Shown here in pieces: positions 31,443 to 42,630 of a stretch of DNA of 64,000 nucleotides. Origin of the DNA: Bathelium albidoporum. Its lineage: Eukaryota; Ascomycota; Dothideomycetes; Trypetheliales; Trypetheliaceae. Location of the stretch: positions 62,001 through 126,000 of the forward strand of contig JAGFVP010000026.1 of NCBI GenBank assembly GCA_021031095.1. The letters run 5' to 3'. The translations under genes and the position numbers were made by a program. The stretch's first letter is position 1; every line of letters starts with the position of its first letter. Below the pieces are notes generated by a model. It was given only the letters and a program-made list of their open reading frames with translations, was not told the DNA's origin and ran no database searches.

Positions 31443-33497
31443 ATGGATAAAGGTACTGAGAAGCAAGAAGTATCGGTCGAGTCGTTGCAGGATCCTGAAG
31501 CTCGGATGCCTGCAGGATCGACGCATCCTCGTCGGCAAATACTCTTCTCTTTTGTCCTTCTTCTGTTGCCGTTACTAAGTGTTTCGCTCATTCTTGTTAT
31601 ATTCGTGTTCTACCAAAAATTCCACATCGCCTTCCCCGAGAACGGCAATGATGATTTGCCAACCCCTTATCCTAACAAGTCGAGCGATGCGTACTTTACC
31701 AACATCACCATTGGGGAGGTCACTCTTGTCAGCAGCTGGGCGAGCACTGCGGTCCAGTTTGTCTTGACGCCATTTATGTTCTTGTTTTCCTTCGTCGTCG
31801 CGCGGGCACTTTCTCAATCAGGCCTCAATGTTTCCGATGCAAAGGACGAGACTGCTTGGGACGACAAGACTCAGGACACCTTTAAAGGACTGTTGAAAGG
31901 GTCATCACAAGATCTGTTGAATTGGATATGCCACAGACCCCTTTGGATGCGGAAGGACGGATCATCCAGGCCAATTCATGTGGCGGCCATTGGAGCCCTT
32001 ACTAGCTTTGCGCTCGCGTAAGCAATCGCATCGTCTCAAAAATTTTGCGGCGCTGATGAGACTGTAGGATTCTTGTAGTTGCCGGAGGTAAGCCTGAACG
32101 AGCCTCGTCACGACGTCGTTAACCAGGTAAAAGACAATTGGGTTCACCTGTCCGTCTCACAGATACAGACCTTGTGGTATGACGACATTTGGCCATTGAA
32201 TAATGCGTCGCAGTCTGGCCCTTCACATATTGGCGAGGGAAACTTTGTGTACGCCGACGATCTCTCTTATGGAGGCACCTACACAACCATGGACGACTGT
32301 CACTCTCTATTATCTGGCCCTCTTGAACCTTTGGCTTCATCTAATGCAGTGCCCTGCTCATTGGATACCACAAAAGATCTGTGGAATTTGGCGAATCCCG
32401 ATTCTACATTCACAACACTTCTGACTGGAATCAGCGATCAAACTTCCGATTTCGATCTTGTCGATCCTGATTCAATAGCGGACTTTTATTACAGTGGCGA
32501 GGGCACAAACGACCAGGTCGTAACTTATCATGATACAGCTGCTGGTACTGAGCACGCACTCTACTTCAACATGCTTGCTCCTGGACTTGGCCTTGATTTT
32601 GTAGCGAATACGACCTCCATGGTTACCCGATGTTTACCAGCAACCGAGGCTTGCCAGATGAGGAACAATAGTCTGAGCAGTAGCAGCGATCTCTCAATCC
32701 CGTTCAATTGCTCACATATGTTTTCTGGAGACCTGAACAAACCTCCTGAGGATGGTCTTGAACAATTCAAAGGCTGGTATTCAAGCTTCTATATCATGCA
32801 AAATGGTCAACCAAACAACATATCGGTGAACTCGCAATTGAACCCCTTTACCTTCAATATTTCTGCTGCAGTTAACAGTATTGATATGGACGAGTTCGAA
32901 GCTGGTAATTCTGACCCTCCGGACGACGTCATTGACGCTGGTGACGGCCGAGTAGCCTTTGCTCTGTCTTGTACTTCGACAGTCTATGATGTGAGCTATT
33001 CTCTGGTAAAAGGAAATATTACAAACTTCAAGGCGACTCCCAGTGATCCCCGTAAGGCGTCCATTATCAAAGCCCCGTTGCAGGTTGGGTTTGGTCGGTC
33101 TTCCCTATTTGAGCAAGCATCACTTGCTGTTCTCCGCATTCAAGATGGGACCGTCCCAGATTATATGGCTCTGTCAATCAGCCAAATAGGCATGGCACTT
33201 GCATCAGGTGCATTCGAGAGCGCAGGCAACATCCAACAGAGGCTATGGGGCGATCTCTATCTGACAAAAGTTCCCAAAGCCCCCTTGTGGTTTCTCATTA
33301 TCTCTTGTCTTCTTTACGCCGCATTAGGGTTAGTGTTTGCGATAACAGCGTTCATTTTGCGAAGACATAGCGAGTATGCGATTGCCCAAGAACGGCTACT
33401 TCCGCAGGGAGACTTCAGCTTATTGCGACATTTCAAAGCTATATTTCATCGAGGACGAGAGATGGACAGGACGAGCAATTATTCGGTCAACAGTTGA
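31443..33497 (+). CDS. Large membrane-anchored glycoprotein-like protein with a micro-exon
   Basis: This is a predicted 652-residue integral membrane protein in three exons: 31443-32017, 32068-32087 (20 nt) and 32134-33497. Helices are seen at about 33-56, in the segment VTLVSSWASTAVQFVLTPFM, in PIHVAAIGALTSFALAILVVAG (completed by the micro-exon), and near the C-terminus in WFLIISCLLYAALGLVF. The large loop after the third helix begins DNWVHL, matching the D-x-W-L/V-H motif of this fungal family. It carries many N-glycosylation sequons (NNS, NCS, NIS), so it is probably outside the cell. The micro-exon is supported because only this splicing gives a continuous helix into DNWVHL; intron 2 then ends in AAG. 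I chose the ATG at 31443 over 31338. Function unknown. Confidence 0.72.
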
Positions 33498-34535
33498 AGT
33501 GGATTTCATGTTAATTTCAAGGCGTTGGATAATGAGTAATCAAGCGGCTGGCGTGGATGGGTTTTGATCCACCTGTTTCGGAATCTTCAGGGGAAATACT
33601 TTGACAAATAAACTCTCTGGGTTGATTGTCGATCAATGGAGCTTTCACTGTAGCGATCGCTCCGATCTCTGCATGGATTTATTTTATTGTTGATATAGGG
33701 AAGCTCAGTAAAGCGCTTCCACGACACCTTCTTAATTTATGTGCGTGCAGACTGGATGCGAGTTATTTCCTTTCGCTTGTCCTTTCTTTTCGAGTTGAAC
33801 GGTGTAAGCAGGGTCTCCTGCGCATTGCAGATAACAATCTGGCTATTTTAGATATTCGGGAACTCGAACATAAACGAAGAATTTAGATCAACTCGAAGCG
33901 CTTGTCAACTTTTTAGAGTCGCCCATTTCACAACCGTTTAATTTGCTTTGACATGCTGATCCAACTCATGAGAGTACGGAATTTAAGCTGTGATACGATT
34001 GATTCGGAGAGACAGAAACCGATCTCCGGCGATGCATCGTCTTCGGGAGCGTTCTCTTCGCTTAAGCCGTGTCGCTTTTGTCAGCAGAGGTGAGGTGCCA
34101 ACAAGACACGTTTTGCTTCTTGTTGCGACAACCAATCAGACCGAAGCTTCGGGCGCCACTTGTCTGGCTCGGACCCGAGTTATAGAGCAACGCCCCGTTG
34201 TTCTATCCCTTGCTTTGATATCAAAATTGGACTTAAGCGTCGCCATTCCTGCGAGGAAACTCTTTCTTCCATAAGCACGGCGTCTAAGGTCTCAGCGGGT
34301 TTTGTTTGTTTTGCGCCGCTCCGAGAGAAGCAAAGACTATTCTCAGAGCAGATGGTAAATGCAAATACATAAAGCTTCACACTTCCTGTGCCCAGTCCAG
34401 TATTCAATCAAAAGTCTTCGCCATTTCAGCTCTCTACCTTTGCAAACCAGTCAAAAAACTAATCTACTCGAACGGAAACGAACATCAGTTCGACAGTATT
34501 CTACAAGCCCACGCTTCTGTCGTGATTTCCGCAAC
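33498..34535. other. Intergenic/5' region of the reductase gene
   Basis: No separate gene recognised. An in-frame upstream extension of the next gene begins at 34359. Confidence 0.5.
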
Positions 34536-35567
34536 ATGTCAAACACCGCAGCTTGGATCAAGGAGGAGAAGGCCAACCTCACCATCGATGCCGCCGAAAT
34601 TGCTGAACCGGGTCCTAATGAGCTTCTCGTGAAGAACGCCGCTATCGGGCTCAACCCCGTAGAAGCTAAAATCCAAAAGCTCGCTCTCTTTCCCCTGTCA
34701 TATCCTACTATTCTCGGCCAGTCCTTCGCTGGCACGGTCACAAAAGTGGGCTCCTCGGTCACTAGCTTCCAAGTTGGAGATCGTGTCGCTGCAAATCGCT
34801 CCTCCGCCATGGGCATGAAGGCCAGCTCTGGCTCCTTTCAGCACTACGTTATCGCCGACTCCAATACCACTTCCAAGCTCAAGGAAGAAACCCCGTTTTC
34901 CGCCGCCGCAGCGACAATCATCAACCTTGCCACTGTAGTCAGCGCTCTGAGGCACTTCTTGAAGCTTGACCTTCCCAACCCGAAAGGTCCTAACCCGGCT
35001 AACAAGGCCAAGAAAGTGTTGATCTACGGCGGTTCCTCCAATGTGGGTGGCTATGCTGTGAACTATGCCGTCAGCACCGGTTACACCGTCATCACGACCT
35101 CCTCGCCCCAGCACGCGTCTTTTGTGTCTTCGATTGGGCCGGCCAAGGTCGTCGACCACACCCAAGACGTCTCCAAAATCGTGTCCGAGCTCAAAGCCGA
35201 GGGTCCTTATTTCGCCGTCTTCGACACCATTGGGCTCCCCGGCCCGACCACTATTCTCGGCCAAGTGCTCCAGGAACAGGGAGGGGCTTTCTACACGACA
35301 TCTCCGCCACTGGCACCGCCTGAGCTTCCGGCGAATGTGGAGAGGAAGTTTGAGAGTTTCCCGACGGTTCTGGAGCAGCCTGAGAACCAAGAACTGCGAG
35401 AGTGGTTTTACAACACTTTTACTGCGTTTATGGTAATCCCGCCGACGCAGAAGCTGGTGGCGCCGGAGAAGATCGAGAAAGTGGAGGGAGGATTGGAAGG
35501 AATCCAAGGGGCCCTTGATAAGTTGATGAAGGGTGTGAGCGGGAAGAAGTTGGTTGTCGAGCTGTAG
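34536..35567 (+). CDS. Zinc-independent medium-chain dehydrogenase/reductase (LovC-like)
   Basis: This is a 343-residue NAD(P)H-dependent reductase of the MDR superfamily. The catalytic-domain start, IAEPGPNELLVKNAAIGLNPVEAKI, and ILGQSFAGTVTKVG, GDRVAA match trans-enoyl-reductase-like fungal proteins. The cofactor loop VLIYGGSSNVGGYAVN lies at about 161-176. Zinc-ligand cysteines are absent, as expected for quinone- or enoyl-reductase types. The frame stays open upstream to 34359; that 59-residue extension is rich in Arg/Ser/Thr and has RQYSTSPR, like a mitochondrial presequence with an R-x-Y/S cleavage site. The gene may therefore have two starts. It could serve a partly reducing PKS in trans, but no intact one lies next to it. 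Confidence 0.85.
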   Translation: MSNTAAWIKEEKANLTIDAAEIAEPGPNELLVKNAAIGLNPVEAKIQKLALFPLSYPTILGQSFAGTVTKVGSSVTSFQVGDRVAANRSSAMGMKASSGSFQHYVIADSNTTSKLKEETPFSAAAATIINLATVVSALRHFLKLDLPNPKGPNPANKAKKVLIYGGSSNVGGYAVNYAVSTGYTVITTSSPQHASFVSSIGPAKVVDHTQDVSKIVSELKAEGPYFAVFDTIGLPGPTTILGQVLQEQGGAFYTTSPPLAPPELPANVERKFESFPTVLEQPENQELREWFYNTFTAFMVIPPTQKLVAPEKIEKVEGGLEGIQGALDKLMKGVSGKKLVVEL

Positions 35568-37261
35568 TGTACTCCTAAAAGCTATTCAAATCGGCACTCG
35601 CTACTTTAAAGTTTTTCTGTCAGTCCCACAGTCCCAGAAATAGCAGCTCTTGTGTGAGAATTGCGTGAAAAAGTTCTTTTTTGAAAAATGTGGCCATAGC
35701 ACGCATATATTTATAGCCGACGACAGCTGCCTTTAAGCGTACCATACGGCTCAGGGTTTCACTAGACTTCAACAGGAGACCCTCACGTCCGATCGTCTTT
35801 AGCTCTGCTGATCCATTGAGTAGATGCGTCAGGTCTTGCGTGAATCTACCTAGTCATACCACCTGATCTTTGCTGCCTAAATTATGAATTCTAGTAAGCT
35901 GTTGTAGGCTCCTACAATTTAATTCCATGGAGACCCTGCGCCAAGGCCGTTCCTTCAGATCCAGACCTATTTGTGAAAAGGAGCGAGGGCAGTCAAAATT
36001 TGTTCTCAAGAGGAATGTTACTCTCAACTCACGTTGTTGTGGGAGGAGCAGGATCAGTAGCGCGCCCTAGCGCGCTAACGGTTAACTTCCCATCACCGCA
36101 CTTGGACTTCCCTTGGCCAAGGTGGACAACCATTCTTTCGGCTCGGCACTCGGTTCTCATTCCCTGTGTCCATTAACGTGTCAAATGTCGAATATTTCTT
36201 CAGACGCTGCACCCAAAAATGAAGAGCGCCCACAACCCTCACACAGGCCAACGGCGCCGCCTCGGCCCTCGAAGCCAATGTCAATTGCGTTGCCCACCTC
36301 AAGATACAGCTTGAAGGCCTTGCCAAACAGTTAGAAGGAAAACATGCAGACCGAATATAAGCGCACAGAGTTTGACCGGCACAAGGACAGTGTTCTTACC
36401 TACTTTGCACATGAACTCAGCTGTCAAAGCCAGCACGCGAAATATGCACAAGCACTCGAACAAAAGGGGCCAAGGCTCCTCGACGCATAGAACAAAGGGC
36501 TCGATGAACAAGAGCGGTAGCCTGAGTTGCAGTCCGCGCGATCCCAGGCACAATGTGAGAGACTGATACTGGGGGAATAAAAGAGGACAAAGAATCAAAC
36601 GCAGCGGGATCTTGATGCCTCGCCTGACTCTCTCTTCGCGAGTCCAACGTTCGAAGTGCTTGGCGAGGATGCTGAAGAGATGGTGGCATTTTGGGCGCGA
36701 TTTGGCATCTGCGATGGCAGCACCGATTGAATGCGGAGAGAACGATTCTTAGCACAGTGGGTACGCCGAAAAGATCCTGAAAGAAGCGCTCAAATCACTT
36801 TTGATAGGCGCAAAAGTAAACGATAACGCACGATATGTTCTCAGTCGCGAATGGGAGAATTGGATGAGAGTAATGCGCTGATGCAAGCATTGATGAAGAT
36901 TTACGTATATCAGGTAACACTTATTCTCCATAGCATTTTGCCGCTCACGGACTACATTTGAGCCCCATACTGGATCTTCTTGAGGGCACTTCGGGAAATC
37001 TTCGCATCCACGTCGCCGCTTGAACAAATTCAACCAGTCTACATTTCGGCCACCGAAGGCATGTGATTGCTGGGACTACAACTAGTATCACTACCCAAAC
37101 CAAAAGTATTGTTGACATCTCGCTCAAATAACCAATTTGCCACCGTTGTAAAGAATCTTTATGATTCCTGAAATGCCATTGAAACTCCATTGGCGATCGC
37201 AAATGTCATAGTGCTTCGTGGGAGATTGCGAGAATGCATATATGTGTGAGTTCGTCCTCGT
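35568..37261. other. Intergenic with a possible coiled-coil gene relic
   Basis: Around 36190-36600 on the plus strand, pieces in different frames read as helical, Gln/Lys-rich protein: HLKIQLEGLAKQLEGKHAD near 36285-36340 and HAKYAQALEQKGPRLLDA near 36430-36490, the latter closed by a stop. This suggests a frameshifted old coding region of unknown family. The rest shows nothing. Confidence 0.35.
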
Positions 37262-39142
37262 TCAAAGTTCATACACGAATTCGGGATTCTCCTGATCAGT
37301 GAGGTCTAAGAATTCTTGATTCTCTAGCTTCTGGTAGTTAGCCGAATTCCTGAGCCGAGCCTTCAACGCATTCTGCCGATTGTAGTACCAGTAGATGAAA
37401 AGAAGGTCGATGATGCAGAGCGCATAGCACACAATAAGAGTGATCTCCGCGGGTACGTATCGGGGCGCATCCTTTGGTCGAAATGTTTGAGGGCCTAGTG
37501 GAAGAGAACCATGTTAGATGCTTCTGCGCTACTTCAAGGGACGCTGGATATACCAATGATGTTACCAACGCAGTAGGCCACAAAAAAAGCCGCCGCAACG
37601 AAGGTCTTCTTGGTGTATCTAGAGTTTACGCCATCAGCAAACCCATTTGATTGGGCTCAAAAATTGAAAACCGACCCAGCCACATTTGACGCAATCAGAG
37701 ACAGACAAGCAACTATTCCTACGACGAAGAACTGCGCCAAATAAAAGCCCGCTAACCGTCCAACATTATTGGAGCCGGGTAAAGCAACAAGCAGGATGCT
37801 ACCCAGCAAGGCAATCACGAGTCCTAGGGTTCCCCAAAGGATTCTATTGCCGTAAGCATGTGTGATGTAAGCCCAACCAAGGACTGCTACGACTTCCATT
37901 GCCCCCGATATGGTACCGTAGAGCAGGCTTTGATCGGTGGTATATCCGAAGGACTCGATCAAGAGACTGAAGAAGTTGGAAATCCCGCCATTGGGGATAT
38001 CACCAACTAATTTCAAAAAGATGAAAGCCCAGGTGATAGGATCCAGGAGTGCTTCCTTGAGTTGGTAGGGTTTGAAATGATGATTGCCAATGCCTTGTTG
38101 GTTGATCCGGAGACGTTCGACCGCTAAAACGCGGTCCTCTTTGCTGAGCCACCAGGCGCTCAGCTGGTTGTCGGGAACTATCAGGAGAAATATGATGCCA
38201 ACGACAACTGTCAGACATCCGGTAAAAATATAGATAATCTTCCAAGGTGCGATGCTGTAGTGGTGGATTGTGCTGTTGTGTGCGACGCCGTACGCTACCA
38301 GACCCCCGAAAATTTGTGCAAAGCCATTGAAACTGACCCAATATCCCGTGCGTAAACCTTGTTCATGCTTTGTGTACCACTATTACAGTATCCGTGAGTC
38401 GTTGTCACACTAAGCCAGGCGATTATGAAAATACCTGAGAGGTAAAGAGCGCCCAACCCGGGCTCACACTGGCCTCAAAGATGCCAAGCAGCAGCCTGAT
38501 AACGACTGCTCCTGCAAAACTCTCAACAGCCGCGAAGCATGCTACCGTGATGCCCCATGCTATGATACAGGCGCCATTGTATTTGGCTAGCGGAAGTCGC
38601 TGTAACAAGCGAGCAGCAAGAAATTCCCAACCAAGATAGCCTGGAGTCATGAGCCGATGAGCAATACAAGAGAAGTGTGATTGAAGCACCAAAGTAGAAG
38701 ATACTTCCTAGCCAATTGTAATTGTCGCCAGTGAGTTTGATGTCTTTGGTCATCCCGGTTATGCTTGCATAAGAAAGAGTGACCTCTTACCTAGAATCAG
38801 CGGATTAAACAATACGGCGGGGTGAAAATAACCCTGGAACTCACTGTCTAAGTAGTTCAATCCATAGACAACGCATAGAATCTAAGCTATGTGTCAGCCT
38901 TGTGCAGGAGAGATCCTCCGCCCCGGCGGATGATAGCTCACGGGCATCAACATCATGTCAATTTTACGAAGAAGACGCCGGCTTATAGCAGCGTCCGGTG
39001 TAATTGTACCATGCTGACTCCTGGTGGCTTCTAGAGCTACATCCGCATCGATCCTGTGCCTGGAAACGACTTTATCGGGGTTTAGGATAACATTAGAGGT
39101 AGGGTGGGATGAAGTGGACGCAAGATCAGTCTTTTTACCCAT
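37262..39142 (-). CDS. Dal5/allantoate-permease-type MFS transporter
   Basis: This is a 513-residue plasma-membrane anion/cation symporter of the Dal5 family, which takes up allantoate, nicotinate, pantothenate-like or other small acids. Seven exons: 39142-38942, 38881-38845, 38785-38690, 38640-38435, 38379-37676, 37618-37554 and 37494-37262. Every join preserves frame and family sequence. Landmarks are LNYLDKVTLSYA in helix 1, DNYNWLGSIFYFGYLGWEF, RLLLGIFEASVSPGW, WYTKHEQGLRTGYWVSFNGFAQIFGGL, GNIIGPQTFRPKDAPRY, and a C-terminal tail ending ENPEFVYEL. The third exon needs an AAG acceptor just downstream of TAG. No stop or frameshift remains. Two other MFS relics lie 3' of its start, so this is the surviving transporter here. 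Confidence 0.88.
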
Positions 39143-39779
39143 CACGAGGCGCCAACGCAAAAATGCCATAATTCCTGAGGGAACAAGCTTAACAGATTTC
39201 CGAACCCGTTGGTGGCTGCGAATGCTACATAGATTGCCCCTTTATGTGTACTCATTGGGTTGCACCGGTGAAGACAGTCAGATCCCGATGTGGAAACGAT
39301 GAGCGCTGACGAGTCGATGGGCTACAATTGGACGCAACATCGCTGCTACTGAGGTAAGGCTGCTGCGTGACGGCATAATCGACGTCATTTGAGAAAAGCA
39401 ATACTTTCGTTTCTTCTCTTTGATTAGTCCGGTCGCCCCTGGAGCCATGTTGTTGGGTGTTTGAGCAGAAACTCGTGCCTGTGCTGCCCGGTGGATCATG
39501 ATATTGACAGACCGGAAAAAGCGCCGGTGAACTGATGTCAATGTGGAATCACATCTTGTAGCCGTTTCTTGTTACCTCAATTCCTTCAAACACTCAGCAA
39601 GCTTCGTGCAAGTTCTGTTTCGGCACAGATTCTGTGTTGAATGATGGCATCCACAAACGACGCTCATGAATGGAACCCCTTGCTTGCTTGCGCAATCGAA
39701 TTACTAACGACGACGCCCCGGGCGATATGGACAGGAGAGCGAGAGCGTCGCAACAGCTGAAACAGAGCTTGCAGACTCG

Positions 39780-40130
39780 CAATTAACCGTCATTCTATCA
39801 GGTTTCTTCCTTGGGGCTTTTATTGCCGCTGTGGAGTCGAACTTAGCAGCAACGCATCTACCTTCTTTATTGCAAATGCCGTTTCACGCCTTTTGTCCGG
39901 AAAATCGATGGACATCTACTGCCGACGGAATATTCTAATCTTTGCCAACTTGGTGTTTGCAATTGGCAACCTGGTGTGCGCTTGCTCAACAGGAATGGGC
40001 GCCAGGCAACTCTACTAGAATGCTCGCCTTGCGAGTGTGAACCTTGGCATATCGCTTGCCCGAGATATATCAGTAGGCCTGCAATGCAAACGCATCAAAT
40101 CTAGGCGTCTTCGGTCCTTTGCTTTATTGT
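39780..40130 (+). pseudogene. Relic of a 14-helix-type MFS transporter (N-terminal part)
   Basis: The plus strand reads QLTVILSGFFLGAFIAAVESNLAATHLPSLLQ, then after disruption LIFANLVFAIGNLVCACSTGMGARQL followed by a stop. These match helix 1 and helix 3 of DHA2/siderophore-type MFS proteins (L-D/E-x-x-I/L-V-A-T-x-x-P; NLVFAIGNLVCA). The intervening part is frameshifted and later helices are gone. It is not the same family as the Dal5-type gene beside it. Confidence 0.6.
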
Positions 40131-41079
40131 TGGAAAAGTGAGGGTCGTTACCATTGCTAAGACCCGTTGTCGAAAACTTCCTCTTCGAGAAGGTCGAAAG
40201 GTACGCAAGTCAGTATTTCAGCCATCTTCGAAACTGGGTTATTTTGCATCCGATTGGACAACAAAGCCTCGGAACCGTGCCCGGGCTATTCAAAAGTAGC
40301 AGAGCATACGTTATGAGTGACTCCTCAGCTCTGCAATGCGATAAATTCGTCGCCGCAGACGCTCATTGCAATAACGATGTTCAGCTCCCATTGCCTTGAT
40401 GCAGCGGGGCTTCGAGAGGCATCTGCGGATATGCCTTCAAGGATTCAGGCTATTGTGGGAGACCTGTAATCTAGGCTCTCGGTGATATGGCTGCTGTGCC
40501 TTCGATAATGCTGCTGACCACATTTTCTCTGATAGACATCGACCAGAGCAGAAGAAAAATGGAGACGAAATCACTAGCCTTAGAGTGCTCTTATACGGTA
40601 GTGACAGGCCTCAGCAGCCATCGTAGACCCCTCCCATCTCCTTGAAGTATTGAGGCTTGTCAGCCAATACACCGGGAGCTTGGCTGACCTTCATCTCGTC
40701 ACTCCAATCCAGGAGAACCGAAAGTCAGCGAAGATGCAACGAAGCGTAAGCCCGACGCGGTCGAGTAGAGGAGTTCCCAGGAGTGTCGGCACGAAAACGC
40801 AAATATTGTACGCTTCGACGAGCTAAAGTATTCACTCAATCCACAGCAATGGTCGAACAATGAAAGATGGGGGTTGGTCTTATTTTCCACAATGATACTC
40901 ATCGGGTTCGTGCTCACGGAAAGAGTAAGTAGAGTCGTCGTGAAAAGTGACACACAATCTCCATAGCAACATCGCGCTACCCATGCGCGATCCCGCGATC
41001 CCGAGATCCCGAGCATCATCTGAGAGTTCCATATCACGAGCAACTCAGATGTCTGTCAGACAATGACCTTTCACTGCTG

Positions 41080-41640
41080 TCGATTGGGCTAGGTAACGCT
41101 CGGACCGCTGCTTCTGCTACAATTCCCCGATATTTACGGACGGCTTCCGATCTCTCACGTCTCAGTGATCTTGTATTCTTTCCCATCGGTGGCGCTCTAA
41201 GTACAAGCACGGGCATGGTCATGGCCTTTCATTTCTTGATGGAACTCGCAAGTGTCTCGCTCTCATTAAATCCGCCCATCATTGATGATCCCTTCGCCAA
41301 GCGTGAACGAGGTTGGGCAATATCAATCGTCTCAAGAGCTTCGGTTGTTGGCACCGTCAGACTTGTCATCGGAGGATTTCTACCCGAGGCACGAGGTTAG
41401 CGTTGGACCTATTGGAAAGTTATATTGCTTACGGCTGCATTCGAAGTCGCGCTGGCTGTGACTTGCTGCGAGACATACTGAATCAAGATATTTCAGCGCA
41501 AAGCTCTCGAATCGGCAAAGTGATGCATTTCTGCATGAAGCGAGCGGTGAAGGGCCAGGCACAGATAGAATCCTTCGTACACTACTGGCCCTTGAAGACA
41601 TCAATGTCATTCCTCAGAATCCTTCCATGAAAGGATAAGC
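41080..41640 (+). pseudogene. Relic of a 12-helix DHA1-type MFS transporter (middle part)
   Basis: Fragments in shifting frames follow the order of a DHA1 drug transporter: IYGRLPISHVS (the family's EIYGRxPIYHVSN), then TSTGMVMAFHFLMELAS, KRERGWAIS, VIGGFLPEARG, a stop at 41398-41400, and RWTYWKVILLTAAFEVALAV. The stop TAG stands where the family has the first Trp of GWRW, so it looks like TGG to TAG. At least two frameshifts are also needed. Confidence 0.65.
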
Positions 41641-42630
41641 ATGCACCTAGTACTTGCCTTCTGCCTGTTTCATTCACGCCCAAGACGCATTTTGTCTCCA
41701 TATCTGCCATTGCATTTCAGGGATTGGAGAGAAATGTGAGTGCGACTTGCCAAATAAAATCTGATTGCGATAGATCGAAGGTACTGTAGACATATTGTCG
41801 GGCGGCATCTCCTAAGATATGCTTCGCGGGTCTACAGCAGTATCCTGCGACTCCATGACAGCGACTTCAGATTCTGGTTCAGTCATCTCTTGAAGGTGAT
41901 CTGTGTGGAACACCTTGCGAAAATAGCGACCACTTTGAGGAATGGGTACATCAACGGGGAAGGAATCGACATAGTCAAAGGATAAAGGATGTTTTGGCTT
42001 TCCATAAGCTCTACAGATTTTTCTAAGGGAAGAAGTGGCAGATGTTCAAATGCTCAGATACTCGTACAGCATTTAGGATATAGATAGCGGCCAGTGTAGT
42101 ACGGCAAGAGTGGCTGTGGCTTTGTCACGTGAGCAGCCCTTGCTACTTCTACCGCTCCTCCTCTACAGCTTCAGACACTCCACTCGATAGAATAGGATCG
42201 CTCATTTTGCTACACAACTCCGCCTGCTTTCTGATACAGCATTGCAGTCTCGATTGTGGAGAATGCAGTACAGCATTTCTTTCGATTTTACCTCGTCACC
42301 TGGTATCGGATCTGTTCTGCAGTGATGTGGAAGAACTCATATGGCTTCCTCGATTGGGACTCCTGATGATCTCCTGCTCCGCTACATCTACGATTGTTCT
42401 CATACTGAAAATTTCGGTTGAGCCTTGTAACTTTGCCATAAGACTGCTTCGCTTAGGTCTTCAAGCCATCGCACCTCGGCTAGCGGAAACCCTGGAAATC
42501 TTACTCTCCTGCTGCGCGTCTGCCTCTTATGAAGTTCCTCGTATTATATGACCTGCACAACTTACTTTGGGCACATGTGGCGAATTTGAGCACCCAATTG
42601 GATTGCGAAGAATTAATTCAGGGCCCTAAA

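Larger units (their letters stand above)
39143..42630. other. 3.5-kb gene-poor stretch with MFS relics
   Basis: Apart from the two relics listed separately, no gene is seen. Three tandem 8-bp units GATCCCG(C/A) occur at 40989-41012. An open frame at 40154-40399 is unrecognised. Confidence 0.5.

Noticed and set aside
34698..35507. 269-codon minus-strand frame opposite the MDR gene
   Set aside because: It is an antisense shadow of a gene with clear family motifs; its own protein is Arg/Gly/Leu-rich with no recognisable domain.
37338..38016. Dal5-type MFS region as a pseudogene made of several broken frames
   Set aside because: Seven exons with GT..AG introns join without stops and restore all family motifs, so it is a normal multi-intron gene.
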